From assembly GCA_025060015.1 (NCBI GenBank), contig JANXDB010000054.1:20924-84923 (forward strand): DNA of 64,000 nt, written 5' to 3'. The position numbers and the translations under genes were made by a program. The stretch comes from Caldimicrobium sp. (GTDB taxonomy: Bacteria; Desulfobacterota; Thermodesulfobacteria; Thermodesulfobacteriales; Thermodesulfobacteriaceae). Positions 17,947 through 27,645 of the stretch are shown here, piece by piece. The number at the start of each line of letters is the position of its first letter. Positions within the stretch are counted from its first letter, which is position 1. The notes under the pieces were generated by a model. It saw only the letters and a list, made by a program, of their open reading frames with translations. It was not told where the DNA came from and searched no databases.

Positions 17947-18306
17947 TTAGAATTCTTCGCTCTCCTTTTTAAAGAACTTTTCTGCAAGCTCTTCTTTCTT
18001 TTCTTTCGCTGCCTCTTTTGCTTTTTCTAAGGTCTCTGATAGAGTTGCCCTCTTTTCCTCATAAATTTCCTTGGCCTTACTGGTAAGTTCTCCAACCTTT
18101 TCCTCTGCTACACTCCTGATGGTTGACACCTTCTCCTTTAAATGTTCTGTTTCTTCTTTCAACTTTTCTAAGGTTTCACCGGCTTCCTCTCTTATTTTTC
18201 TTCTTAACTCTGCACCACTTGCAGGAGCATAAAGTAGAGCAACCAAAGCTCCAACGGCTGCTCCAGCTAAAAAGGCTAAAAAGAGAGAAGTTCTGGTTTC
18301 AGACAT
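17947..18306 (-). CDS. YtxH-domain small protein
   Basis: 119 residues. A Gly/Ala-rich membrane segment (FLAFLAGAAVGALVALLYAPASG) leads into a long Lys/Glu-rich helix, the YtxH pattern (gas-vesicle/general-stress-type proteins of unknown role). The ATG at 18306 has GGAGGTG six bases upstream; a GTG at 18315 falls inside that site. It pairs with the DUF948-like gene behind it. Confidence 0.8.
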   Translation of the reverse strand: MSETRTSLFLAFLAGAAVGALVALLYAPASGAELRRKIREEAGETLEKLKEETEHLKEKVSTIRSVAEEKVGELTSKAKEIYEEKRATLSETLEKAKEAAKEKKEELAEKFFKKESEEF

Positions 18307-18336
18307 GATATTCACCTCCAGTTGTATTTTAACTCG

Positions 18337-18918
18337 TTATATTCTTAAAATCTTTCTAATTCCGCAAAAAAGCTCTGATATACCGGATATGATGGCAGAG
18401 GTCTCTACATAGGTCTTTTTGAGGGCTATGTTAAAACTATCAAGAATGTGTTTACCTGTGTCAAGGGTCTCAGAGAGGCTTTTAATGAGAGGATCAAAAT
18501 TCTGTGTCACCTTTAAGGTCTTGTCTCTCACCTCGGTGGTTAGAGCTTTGACATCCTTGAGAATATCTCGGGACTCTTCCAGGGTATAATGTAGATCATC
18601 TTTTACCACTTCGATTTGCCCTTTTAAAAAGGATTCAAATTCTTTAATTGATGAGCCTAACTCCTCGACAATCCTTGGTAAAATTTTTAGTTCCGAGAGG
18701 ATGTGATTTAAATTACCCAAAGTTTCCTTAGATAATTCCAGATTTTCACCAAGTTTCTCAGCAGATACCTTTAAATCATGAATCAATCCAGGTAGTATCT
18801 CCAAATTACGGTTGACATTTCTAACCACTCCTGAAATCTTTATGGCTACAAAAAGTAAAATGAGGACAGCTAATATGGCTAAGCCCAAGAAGATATAGAC
18901 TATTGGATCCATAGGCAT
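18337..18918 (-). CDS. DUF948-like membrane-anchored coiled-coil protein
   Basis: 193 residues: an N-terminal membrane helix (about 5-30) and then almost entirely amphipathic helix with periodic Leu/Ile (LSKETLGNLNHILSELK), the layout of DUF948 proteins. The biochemical role is unknown. Its neighbour, the YtxH-type gene, is a frequent partner of DUF948 genes in other bacteria, suggesting a shared envelope role. Confidence 0.7.
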   Translation of the reverse strand: MPMDPIVYIFLGLAILAVLILLFVAIKISGVVRNVNRNLEILPGLIHDLKVSAEKLGENLELSKETLGNLNHILSELKILPRIVEELGSSIKEFESFLKGQIEVVKDDLHYTLEESRDILKDVKALTTEVRDKTLKVTQNFDPLIKSLSETLDTGKHILDSFNIALKKTYVETSAIISGISELFCGIRKILRI

Positions 18919-18985
18919 CTCCTAAAACGATTATCCTACACTATAGGATTATTATAAAACCAAATCGAAGCCTTGGCAAGAAAAA

Positions 18986-21523
18986 TCAATACCATTTTAT
19001 CAATTCAGTAAAAGCTCTTCTTAAGATTTCAGAACGGGGAATAACTCTCACTCCAAGTCTTCTGAGCCCATGCCCATAGAGAGAATACCTAACCTCGTAA
19101 GTGGCCTTGTTGCCCTCTTGCTTTGTGAGCTCCATAGGCATGTAATTTATCTCCTTTTTTGTATTTTCTTCATCAAGCCCCGTCTCTCTGATACAGACCA
19201 ATTCCACCGTCAAAAGGTCTGGAGATAAATTTCCCAAAGATATTTCCACATAGACCTCTAATTCAGTGTCCTCCCAAATCTCTTCACTTTTCAGATTAGT
19301 GTAAAAATTTAAAATTTTTAGATCTCTCCAATTTTCCTCCAATATTCTCTTTTCACTAATTAACGCCCTCACCATAGCAAAATCATCCTTCGCAAGGGTC
19401 CTAGATTGGGCAAGAGCTGGCAGATATAATCTTTGGAGATACTCCCCAAGCACCCTATTCATACTATAGTACTTGCAGACGGTGTAAAAGGCCCTTTTCA
19501 TCCGATAAACCCACTCTCTGGGAATACCCTCTTCGTCTCTCTTATAAAAAAGCTCTCTAATCTCTCCCTCAAGAAGGCCATAAAGCTGATTGGCTTCATA
19601 GAAATTAAAGGGAGGTAGACCGTCCTTTGGCTCAATCGCCCACCCGTTAGTCCCATCATAGGCTTCAACCCACCACCCATCTAAAACACTCAAATGTAAA
19701 ACTCCGTTCATACAGGCCTTCATACCTGATGTTCCGCTGGCCTCCATGGGCCTATATGGAAGGTTGAGCCACACATCTGAACCCCAAAGAATGGTTCTTG
19801 CCAAGTGAAGATCATAGTTATCCAAAAAAATCAATCTGTCCTCAACTTGATATTTTTCCCTAAATTCGAGGATCTCCTGAATGATCTTTTTACCCTCGAT
19901 ATCCTTAGGATGGGCTTTACCTGCAAAGACAAACAAGACAGGCCTTTCTGAATCCTGAAGTAACCTAAGAAGTCTCTCTTTGTCAAAAAGAATAAGATGA
20001 TTTCTCTTATAACCAGTAACTCTTCTGGCACAACCAACGATCATGTGAAATCTCTTCAATGGCACACTCCATCTTTTGGTAGCCTTTTGAGAATCACCCT
20101 TTAAATACTCTTCCTCTAAGAATCTGTTTAGACAATTTATAAGTCTTTGCTTGTTTTTTCTGTGAGCTTCCCAAATTTCTTCATCAGGAATCCTTAGGAT
20201 CTCTTCCCAGGCTGGATCCTCATGACTTAAAAATCTATAATCCGGCCCTACGTAATCTCTCAAAAGTTTCTCGAAGGGCTCGCTCAGCCATCTCCAGTGG
20301 ATTCCATTTGTAACGTAATCGATTGGAACTTCTTCAAGGAGCCAATCAGGAAACAGGGGATGCCACATCTTCTTTGTGGTCTCCTGGTGAAGTTTGGACA
20401 CAGCATTGACAAATCTTGATTTTCTGATGGTTAGAGCAGGGAGCCAAAAGATTGTCTTATCACCAAGGATACAGCCACACTGCATGAACTGATCCAACGT
20501 TATGCCCAAGGCTTTTAACTCTGGACCAATGTATTTTTCTACGAGCTTGGTGTCAAAATGCTCGTTTCCGGCAATTAGGGGTGTATGGGTGGTGAACACT
20601 GTAGTTTCCTGGATGTAAAGGGCAGCTTCTTCATAGCTAAGGCCCCTCTCAAGCATCAACTCCCTTAGCCTCGGAAGGATAACAAAGGCAGAATGTCCCT
20701 CGTTAAGATGATATATCCTGGGATTTAGTCCCAATTTCTTTAAAGCTACATAACCACCTACACCCAAGAGGATCTCCTGTTTGAGACGTTTCTCAGCATC
20801 GGCGGGATAGAGATAGTCAAGAACATTTCGCCACTCCTGTGGATTCTCAGGAATATCACAATCTAAGAAGAAACAAAGTCTCTTTCCAACCTCTACCTTC
20901 CACAATTTTGCTTTTATTACATTATCAAGTATACTTATCTCAAGGAGAAGTGGATTTCCTGCTTGGTCTTTCACCTCCCTCAAAACACTTAAAAAGCGAT
21001 CGAATTTTTCTGGTTCCTCCCTCTGTATCTTAGTCTGATCAATTACCTGTTTGAAATAACCCTTATTGTAAAGTAGACTAAAGCCCACAATGGGGATGTC
21101 AAAATCAGAAGCTCCCATAAGTATGTCCCCTGCTAAGACACCAAGCCCACCAGCATATACTGGTAAAGCCTCATGCAGGGCAAACTCGGTGCAAAAGTAG
21201 GCTATGGTGTCTTCTGAAGATATGCCTAAGGACTCTACCACTGGACTGCTCTTTTTTAAGTATTCCTCAAAGCGTTCCCAGATTTCCTGTAAATCATTTA
21301 AGAACTTCTTATCCTGCGACAATGCCTGAATCTTCTCCTTTGGTAATAAATGAATGAACTTGATGGGATTATGTTTTACCTTACGAAATAGCTCAGCATC
21401 CATCTTATAGAAGAGGGAGAGAGCATCAAAGTCCCAGGTAAACCACAAATTATAAGAAATGGTAACTAACTTTTCTAAGCTTTGAGGAAAACGGGGATAA
21501 ACGAAAAATTTTTTGAATTCCAT
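18986..21523 (-). CDS. glgP: alpha-glucan (glycogen) phosphorylase
   Basis: It releases glucose 1-phosphate from alpha-1,4-glucans using PLP. 845 residues of the short-N-terminus thermophile type (SYNLWFTWDFDAL at the N-terminus, DUF3417-like). Recognisable parts are FCTEFALHEALPVYAGGLGVLAGD, the GYVALKKLGLNPRIYHLNEGHSAF segment and the PLP-site region EASGTSGMKACMNGV with the Schiff-base Lys. It is the last gene of a four-gene glycogen operon, two bases after the GH57 gene. Confidence 0.95.
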   Translation of the reverse strand: MEFKKFFVYPRFPQSLEKLVTISYNLWFTWDFDALSLFYKMDAELFRKVKHNPIKFIHLLPKEKIQALSQDKKFLNDLQEIWERFEEYLKKSSPVVESLGISSEDTIAYFCTEFALHEALPVYAGGLGVLAGDILMGASDFDIPIVGFSLLYNKGYFKQVIDQTKIQREEPEKFDRFLSVLREVKDQAGNPLLLEISILDNVIKAKLWKVEVGKRLCFFLDCDIPENPQEWRNVLDYLYPADAEKRLKQEILLGVGGYVALKKLGLNPRIYHLNEGHSAFVILPRLRELMLERGLSYEEAALYIQETTVFTTHTPLIAGNEHFDTKLVEKYIGPELKALGITLDQFMQCGCILGDKTIFWLPALTIRKSRFVNAVSKLHQETTKKMWHPLFPDWLLEEVPIDYVTNGIHWRWLSEPFEKLLRDYVGPDYRFLSHEDPAWEEILRIPDEEIWEAHRKNKQRLINCLNRFLEEEYLKGDSQKATKRWSVPLKRFHMIVGCARRVTGYKRNHLILFDKERLLRLLQDSERPVLFVFAGKAHPKDIEGKKIIQEILEFREKYQVEDRLIFLDNYDLHLARTILWGSDVWLNLPYRPMEASGTSGMKACMNGVLHLSVLDGWWVEAYDGTNGWAIEPKDGLPPFNFYEANQLYGLLEGEIRELFYKRDEEGIPREWVYRMKRAFYTVCKYYSMNRVLGEYLQRLYLPALAQSRTLAKDDFAMVRALISEKRILEENWRDLKILNFYTNLKSEEIWEDTELEVYVEISLGNLSPDLLTVELVCIRETGLDEENTKKEINYMPMELTKQEGNKATYEVRYSLYGHGLRRLGVRVIPRSEILRRAFTELIKWY

Positions 21524-21525
21524 TA

Positions 21526-22725
21526 TTAAGCCTCCGTTTTGGCTTCAATATCGGTGAGGATGTTTATGAAATACCTATAGGCATTTTCAGGCAGATCATA
21601 AGGCGAAAAATACTTATGCACATCACCATCTTGAAAGTATTTAATACACATGTAGTAAAAGTGATCAGATGTGGTTAGTTTCTTCAGTATAGGAATAAGC
21701 CAAGTGAGATTTCTTTCCTTGGCCTTTCTTAAAAACTCAAAAACGGTCTTCATGGCATTCCATTGTAAAGGATTAGACAACCAGGCAGAAAGATCCCTTT
21801 CGGTATCTGCCCAAGAGGTTGGCGTCGGTACAGAGAGTCCCTTAGGTGTATAGTTCAAGGTCTGATATGCCTCTGATGGAAAGATAAATCTTATGTCTAC
21901 TTCCTGAAGGAGAAGTTCTATTACCCTTTTTATGAATTCGAATATACCTGTCTCCTTCCACTGATGTTCTCCAAAGGTCTCATAATCCATAAATAAGCCT
22001 AGGTAAAGATTTCTACCCTCGGTTTCACCCAAAGTGAGAGCCTTGATCCATTGAACATATCTTTCTGCTGTTAAGGGATACTCAGCCCAGCCTCGATCAC
22101 TGAACCGGAAGGCTATATCATCAGATAGTTTGTAATGCTTCAGAAGAAGTAGGTGGGCATGGTTATAGGAGAATCGAGGATAGAGGGGAGAATCTCCCAT
22201 GAGAATACGATCTGCTCCTTCAATGAGGATAGTTTTAATCTGAGGAAAATTCAAAAGGACGTCGGAAAGTTTGTCAAAGTAGATAAGCTCTGTATTTCTG
22301 AAGACCCTGGGAACATACCCAAATTCCTCTTCAATTATCTCCAGATGGGCTGCTACCTGTTCAATGAATTCGTCGAGATCAAAGATGCTTGCCAGAGAGT
22401 GATAGTAGGTCTCTGCAATGAGTTCTACGCCACCAGTTTTTAACAGTTCCTGAAAGGACTCATAGACCTCAGGCCTGTACATTTTGGCTTGCTCAAGAAA
22501 GGTCCCGGTTATACTGTAGGAAATTTTAAAGCGACCTTCCGAAAACAGTATTAGCTCTCGAAAGAGATTATTGGTAGGAAGATAACACTTCTCAGAAACT
22601 TTGTTAAAGATGAACCTGTTTAGTTCTTCATCGAAATAAGATCTTGTTGATCCGATGTCAAAAAAGGAGTATCTTGCAACTCTGAAGGGTTGATGAACTT
22701 GAAAGTAGAATATGATATAAAGCAT
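21526..22725 (-). CDS. glycoside hydrolase family 57 alpha-amylase-like enzyme
   Basis: 399 residues with GH57 landmarks: HQPFR near the N-terminus, FRNTELIYFD holding the probable nucleophile Glu, and FMDYETFGEHQW holding the probable acid Asp. GH57 members act on alpha-glucans (amylase, amylopullulanase, branching enzyme). The length suits an alpha-amylase-type member, shorter than the typical GH57 branching enzyme, but specificity cannot be fixed from motifs. It sits between the GT4 synthase and the phosphorylase with two-base gaps, so the operon handles storage glucan. Confidence 0.88.
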   Translation of the reverse strand: MLYIIFYFQVHQPFRVARYSFFDIGSTRSYFDEELNRFIFNKVSEKCYLPTNNLFRELILFSEGRFKISYSITGTFLEQAKMYRPEVYESFQELLKTGGVELIAETYYHSLASIFDLDEFIEQVAAHLEIIEEEFGYVPRVFRNTELIYFDKLSDVLLNFPQIKTILIEGADRILMGDSPLYPRFSYNHAHLLLLKHYKLSDDIAFRFSDRGWAEYPLTAERYVQWIKALTLGETEGRNLYLGLFMDYETFGEHQWKETGIFEFIKRVIELLLQEVDIRFIFPSEAYQTLNYTPKGLSVPTPTSWADTERDLSAWLSNPLQWNAMKTVFEFLRKAKERNLTWLIPILKKLTTSDHFYYMCIKYFQDGDVHKYFSPYDLPENAYRYFINILTDIEAKTEA

Positions 22726-22727
22726 CC

Positions 22728-24017
22728 TTAAGCTAAAATCTCTCGATAGATCTTAATAATCTCCTCTGCAGGCTTTCTCCAGGTAAAGTTTTTCACCTCC
22801 TCTCGCACTTTCCCCTGAAGTTCCCTTAATCTATCTTGATTGGTGGCAAGTTCAATGATTGATGCGACCATCTTATCCACATCCCAGAAGTCAACTTTAT
22901 AGGCATTCTCAATAACCTCAGAGGCACCGGATTGTTTGGATATAATAATAGCACATCCAAAATGCATGGCTTCAAGCGCAACAATACCGAAGGGTTCAGA
23001 GACAGAGGGCATCACAAGTATGTCACTCATAGAGAGAGCCTCTTCCACTTCCTCTCTGGTAAGAAAGCCCGTAAACATGATGTAAGTGCCAATACCCAGG
23101 GAGCTTGCCTCAAGCATGAGCTCCCTCTCCATCTCTCCTGCCCCTGCAATGACAAATCTGACTCTAACGCCTTGTTCTAAGACCTTTTTTGCTATTTCCA
23201 AAAAGATTTTAGGACCTTTCTGCGGAGTTAACCTACCAAGAAAGAGCACCACAGGCTCTTTGAATTTCTTGATCTTCCTTGGCTGAGCTGTTTTGGCGGT
23301 AAAGGCGTTATGCACCACTCTAATCCTATCCTCAGAGACTTTGTAATGTTCTATGGCTATTGATTTAGTGTAGTGGGAGACCGCAATGGCCCTATCGGCA
23401 TAGTTTAATCCTATGTATTCAATTTCATGAATTACGGGATGTCCATAACCTAAAGCCCTATCAAACTCCGTTGCATGTAAGTGAGCAACCATAGGTTTTT
23501 TAAACTTCTTCTTCAGAAAGAGCCCGGCAGGGTAGGTTAACCAATCATGGGCATGAATAAGATCGAAGTTGATCTTTTCAGCTAACTTCAAAACGTTATT
23601 AGAGTACAGGCTTACTTTGTGCAGTAGATGGTTCCCCTGAGAGAGAATGAAGGTAAGCCTTTGGACAACCTCATGTGGTACTTCAGAGGACACTTTGCTT
23701 TTTACTGCTTCTTCATTGGGGCCTGTGGAGAGAATCTTGCCTATGCTTGCATAGGTTGTTTCCTCTGGTGCCACATATAAATAGGGAAAAAATTTCAGGG
23801 GTTCCTCCTGATATCTATTATTGTCATCCTTTTTGGCAACAGGATAATCTGCCTCTTCTGGTTTGGATATCTCAAAGAAAACCTCATCTTTGGTTGGTAA
23901 AATCATCTTTATGGTTACCCCTAACTCTGCTAAAGCTTTAAATAATCCGTAACAGGCCATTCCAAGCCCACCTACGATAAAAGGGGGATATTCCCAGGTT
24001 AACATCAAGACTCTCAT
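22728..24017 (-). CDS. GT4-type glycosyltransferase, glycogen-synthase-like
   Basis: 429 residues with GT-B fold marks: MRVLMLTWEYPPFIVGGLGM at the N-terminus (the glycogen synthase-type Gly loop), HAHDWLTYPAG, VLFLGRLTPQKG and the nucleotide-sugar EX7E-like region SVSEPFGIVALEAM. The position in a glucan operon makes alpha-1,4-glucan synthesis from a nucleotide sugar likely. It could be a trehalose- or sucrose-type enzyme, but the neighbours argue for glycogen. The start directly abuts the debranching-enzyme stop. Confidence 0.88.
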   Translation of the reverse strand: MRVLMLTWEYPPFIVGGLGMACYGLFKALAELGVTIKMILPTKDEVFFEISKPEEADYPVAKKDDNNRYQEEPLKFFPYLYVAPEETTYASIGKILSTGPNEEAVKSKVSSEVPHEVVQRLTFILSQGNHLLHKVSLYSNNVLKLAEKINFDLIHAHDWLTYPAGLFLKKKFKKPMVAHLHATEFDRALGYGHPVIHEIEYIGLNYADRAIAVSHYTKSIAIEHYKVSEDRIRVVHNAFTAKTAQPRKIKKFKEPVVLFLGRLTPQKGPKIFLEIAKKVLEQGVRVRFVIAGAGEMERELMLEASSLGIGTYIMFTGFLTREEVEEALSMSDILVMPSVSEPFGIVALEAMHFGCAIIISKQSGASEVIENAYKVDFWDVDKMVASIIELATNQDRLRELQGKVREEVKNFTWRKPAEEIIKIYREILA

Positions 24018-25961
24018 TTAGTTTCCTCCTTTTTGCCTATCCAAAAGCTCTCTCTCCAAGAGATAAATAGCTGCCACTGACCAAAACTGAGCAGGTGCTC
24101 CCTTGGGATAATATGGATGATCGCCATCGTATAGTTCAGGAATGTTTCCCACTTTTCCGCTTAAGATTAGACTCTTGAAGGGGTGAAGAAGCCTCTTTAA
24201 GGCCTCCAGATAGTCCTTCTCTGGTAAAAACCTGGATAGCATCTTGGCGTAAGGTAGAAGTAGCCACACCCAAACGGACCCGTTGTGGTAGGCAAGATCT
24301 CTCTGATACCAGTTACCAAAGTATTTCCTCTTAAAGGCTGGGTGTCTCGGAGATAGAGATCTCAACCCAAGGGGCGTTAAAAGCTCCGTTCTAACTATTC
24401 TCTCTGCAAGTTCGAAGTCAGATATCGAGACCTTGGTAAAAGGCAACCCCAGAGCTATAACAAAGTTGGGTCTTACCTCGAAAATAGGTTCACCCCTGTA
24501 GATTCTATCAGCTATGGAGTGCTCTCCAAAATATCTTCTAAAGTTTTCGTTCTGTTTGCTAATCAAAGCCTCAAGGTCAAACTTTTTGATAAAGCTTTTT
24601 CGTAGGTGTTTAGAGGCATAAACTAAAACGTTGTGCCACAGGGCAGAGATTTCTATAGGTTTTCCATACCTTGGTGTTAGAGGTCTTCCATCAAGGACAA
24701 CATCCATCCAAGTAAGGGCAAGATTAACGGTGTCTGGTATCTCAAGAAAACCATCCTCTCTATCGACAAAGAAAGGTAGATCTTCGTTGGTGAAGAGTTC
24801 TCCAAGGATATCTTCCACAGTCTGAAAAAGCCTTTTCCTGTTTTCAGCACCAGCCTTTCTACCAAAAAACTCAACATAATCAAAGACTCTTAGCAAAAAC
24901 CAGAGAGTACCATCAAGGGAGTTGTAGTTTGTCTCTTCTGCGTGGCCTATGACATTGGGAATAAGGCCACCACGTCTTCTCTCTGCATAGGTATTGATTA
25001 TGTCTAATGCTAAGTCCCTACCCTCTGGGAGATAAAACACAGCTGGAAGACCTATGAAGGTGTCTCTTCCCCAGCAATAAAACCAAGGGTAACCTGCTAT
25101 CACGTCTTTTTCTAAGAGGAAATCCCTAAGCATCCCTTCCAAAACCTGTAAGATCTCCTTTTCATTAAAGGAGCTCTTAATCTTATCAGGCCTTGGATAA
25201 CCCTTATATCTACTCTCAATTACTGATATCTCCTCCTCCACATTCTTCAAAGCTTGATCTGAAAAGAGGATCTTAAGTTCTTCCTTTGGGGATATCTCTG
25301 CCTCAATCACAAAGGGCGAAAAGAGATCTTCAAAGGGATAGTAACCCCTTAGTTCTTCTAAGGGATAATAAACCTGATAGTAAAAGAGAGGATCAATCTT
25401 AAGCTCTCCCTTGCTGAGATAGAGAAATAGAGCCAAATCCTCCTTTCCCAAAAAGGCAGATCTGTCATTGGAGTCTAAGGCATAATCCTGCCATGATGAG
25501 GCATTTACCACCTCATGATGATTTCTGAAGGTAAACTTAGGACGCAAAGAGAGTTTAAAGGGATAGGAGCTAGAATTCCTATAAGTGATAAGCAGGACAT
25601 TCTTTTTCCGATGAAATTTAAGGGTCTTTTCCAAAAAAACTTCCTTTTTCTGTGGACACTGATAGATAAATAAGGGAAAAGGTCTGAAATAAAAATCCTT
25701 GATTAACTTATAACCCTCGGGATAGAGGGTGTCCCTGTAAAAGTTGGTATCAAGTGAGTAGGTCAGCCCTGAGGGAAAGATGACCCTTTCTTCAAGAGAG
25801 GATAAAAGATGATATCGTCTGCCGTAATCTCTTCCTGCTATGAGGAGTCCGTGGTATTTTCTGAGATTTGCAAGAAAGGCTGTTCCCAAAGCATAGCCAC
25901 CTTGATTATTGCTTAAGATCCATTCATAAGGAGTGAAAAGAGAGTAAAGCTCGCTTAACAT
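24018..25961 (-). CDS. glycogen debranching enzyme (amylo-alpha-1,6-glucosidase type)
   Basis: 647 residues. The N-terminal beta-domain begins with SNNQGGYALGTAFLANLRKYHGLL, typical of the archaeal/thermophile GDE family; the C-terminal (alpha/alpha)6 barrel contains WFYCWGRDTFIGLPAV and YHNGSVWVWLLLPY. It removes alpha-1,6 branches. It is the first gene of the leftward glycogen operon. I use the ATG at 25961: the promoter at 25971-25998 places transcription start about three bases before it, whereas a GTG at 25967 would lie at or upstream of it. No Shine-Dalgarno sequence. Confidence 0.92.
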   Translation of the reverse strand: MLSELYSLFTPYEWILSNNQGGYALGTAFLANLRKYHGLLIAGRDYGRRYHLLSSLEERVIFPSGLTYSLDTNFYRDTLYPEGYKLIKDFYFRPFPLFIYQCPQKKEVFLEKTLKFHRKKNVLLITYRNSSSYPFKLSLRPKFTFRNHHEVVNASSWQDYALDSNDRSAFLGKEDLALFLYLSKGELKIDPLFYYQVYYPLEELRGYYPFEDLFSPFVIEAEISPKEELKILFSDQALKNVEEEISVIESRYKGYPRPDKIKSSFNEKEILQVLEGMLRDFLLEKDVIAGYPWFYCWGRDTFIGLPAVFYLPEGRDLALDIINTYAERRRGGLIPNVIGHAEETNYNSLDGTLWFLLRVFDYVEFFGRKAGAENRKRLFQTVEDILGELFTNEDLPFFVDREDGFLEIPDTVNLALTWMDVVLDGRPLTPRYGKPIEISALWHNVLVYASKHLRKSFIKKFDLEALISKQNENFRRYFGEHSIADRIYRGEPIFEVRPNFVIALGLPFTKVSISDFELAERIVRTELLTPLGLRSLSPRHPAFKRKYFGNWYQRDLAYHNGSVWVWLLLPYAKMLSRFLPEKDYLEALKRLLHPFKSLILSGKVGNIPELYDGDHPYYPKGAPAQFWSVAAIYLLERELLDRQKGGN

Positions 25962-25970
25962 ATACACTTA

Positions 25971-25998
25971 ATTATAGAAGTTCAAAATAAAATATCAA
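25971..25998 (-). promoter_or_regulatory. promoter of the glycogen operon (leaderless type)
   Basis: Minus strand: -35 TTGATA (25998-25993), 16-base spacer, a perfect -10 TATAAT (25976-25971), then nine bases to the ATG at 25961. The predicted start is near 25964. Confidence 0.7.
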
Positions 25999-26045
25999 GG
26001 GTAATTTTATATAAAAATTGTTAAAGGTAGATTAATTATATGTAA

Positions 26046-27155
26046 CTATACATTGAAACGAAAGTAAATAATATCACCATCTTTTACCAAATAGTCTTTT
26101 CCCTCGAGACGAATTAGACCTAAATCACGGGCTTTTTGCCAGCTTTCTGCCCGAAGATAATCCTCATAGGGGAGGACTTCTGCAGCGATAAAACCCCGCT
26201 CCATGTCAGAGTGAATTTCACCGGCAGCCTCCTTGGCAGTGGTTCCCTCCTTAATAATCCAAGCCCTGGTCTCCTTTGGCCCAGTGGTGTAGAAATTGAT
26301 AAGTTTCAAAAGTTTAAAGCCCTCTCTTATCATCACATTAAGCCCTGGCTCTTTCAAACCAAAGGCCTCAAGAAAGGCCTTCTTTTCCTCGTGAGTTAAG
26401 TTAGCCAGTTCATTTTCAAGCTTTCCACAAAGGGCAACCAGAGGAATTCCCTCATTCTTTGTCTTTTCCTCCAAGGCCCTGTAGGGTTCATTCTCATCCA
26501 AAGAGATAAGATCTTCTTCTCCAAGGTTGGCAATATACATCATCGGTTTTATGGATAAGAGAAAAAGAGTTTTTTCTAAATATCTCCATTCTTCAGAGGA
26601 GAAGCTATCTTTATACAACCTGAGGGGTTTAAGCTCCTCTAAGATCTCTTTACTTTTTCTTATGGTATCAAGCTCAAGCATATAGGATTTATCAGCCTTT
26701 GCTTGTTTTTGAACCCTCTCCTCTCTTCTCTCTAAGGTTTGCAAATCAGCCATAATTAGCTCGATCTCGATAATCTCTGCATCCCTTATAGGATTTATCT
26801 CCCCCTCAACATGAACTATATCATTATTCCAAAAACACCTCAGAACCTGAGCAATTGCAGAGACTCCTCTGATGTGAGATAAAAACTGATTACCTAAGCC
26901 CGCTCCCTTGCTTGCACCTTTGACCAGACCTGCTATGTCTACAAATTCTATCAGAGCTGGCGTGGTCTTTGCACTCCTCTCTCGTTTAGTGATGAAATCC
27001 AGTCTCTCATCAGGTATAGCTACCATTCCCACATTTGGTTCTATAGTGCAAAAGGGATAGTTGGCCACCTCTGCCTTTATCTTTTGTAAAAGGGCATTAA
27101 AAATGGTAGATTTTCCCACATTGGGAAGCCCAACAAGTCCTATATTCAAATCCAT
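26046..27155 (-). CDS. ychF: YchF/OLA1-family P-loop ATPase
   Basis: 369 residues. Obg-like G domain with P-loop GLPNVGKSTIFNAL and switch DIAGLVKGASKGAGLG, a coiled-coil insertion (about 130-210), and the C-terminal TGS domain ending IIYFRFNV. The nucleotide-specificity motif is NLGE rather than NKxD, as in ATP-preferring YchF. It has its own AGGTGA ribosome site. Role: ribosome-associated stress-linked ATPase, as known for the family. Confidence 0.95.
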   Translation of the reverse strand: MDLNIGLVGLPNVGKSTIFNALLQKIKAEVANYPFCTIEPNVGMVAIPDERLDFITKRERSAKTTPALIEFVDIAGLVKGASKGAGLGNQFLSHIRGVSAIAQVLRCFWNNDIVHVEGEINPIRDAEIIEIELIMADLQTLERREERVQKQAKADKSYMLELDTIRKSKEILEELKPLRLYKDSFSSEEWRYLEKTLFLLSIKPMMYIANLGEEDLISLDENEPYRALEEKTKNEGIPLVALCGKLENELANLTHEEKKAFLEAFGLKEPGLNVMIREGFKLLKLINFYTTGPKETRAWIIKEGTTAKEAAGEIHSDMERGFIAAEVLPYEDYLRAESWQKARDLGLIRLEGKDYLVKDGDIIYFRFNV

Positions 27156-27215
27156 AGGCTCACCTTTGATTTCGATCTATAGATGAACAACCAGAAAAAA
27201 GTTAAGACAGAATTC

Positions 27216-27605
27216 TCATTTTAAAAGGATCTCAAGTAGATCCCTTGGAAATCGCATAACCTTACCTTCCCTGTTTATGGCTACATGGGTAGTATGTCCC
27301 TCCACAAGTAAATCTTCGTCCCTAAGGATCTCATATCCAAAGACTACCTTGTAAGATTTAGCTTCCAGTAAACGAGTTTTAATCCGCAGCAGATCATCAT
27401 AGCGTGCCGAGGCTTTGTATCTTGCAGAGACCTCTACAACAGGTAGTATTAAACCTTTCTCTTCCTCGACGGCTCTATAAGAGAGGCCCCTTTTGCGGAG
27501 ATACTCTGTTCTGCCTATTTCAAAGAGTCGCATATAGTGAGCATAGTACATAACACCACCACAGTCAGTATCTCCGTAGATCACCCTGTAAAGGACCTCG
27601 TCCAC
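27216..27605 (-). CDS. YbgC-type 4-hydroxybenzoyl-CoA-thioesterase-fold acyl-CoA thioesterase
   Basis: 129-residue hot-dog protein with the YbgC signature YGDTDCGGVMYYAHYMRLFEIGRTEYLR, where the Asp of DTDCGG is the usual catalytic residue. It would hydrolyse short or medium acyl-CoA/ACP thioesters. No tol-pal genes are near. The start is a GTG at 27605 with AAGGGG upstream. It is divergent from pyrR, with a 40-base gap. Confidence 0.9.
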   Translation of the reverse strand: MDEVLYRVIYGDTDCGGVMYYAHYMRLFEIGRTEYLRKRGLSYRAVEEEKGLILPVVEVSARYKASARYDDLLRIKTRLLEAKSYKVVFGYEILRDEDLLVEGHTTHVAINREGKVMRFPRDLLEILLK

Positions 27606-27645
27606 TGCTTAAACCCCTTGCTAAATTTCCAAAAAGGGCTATTTT

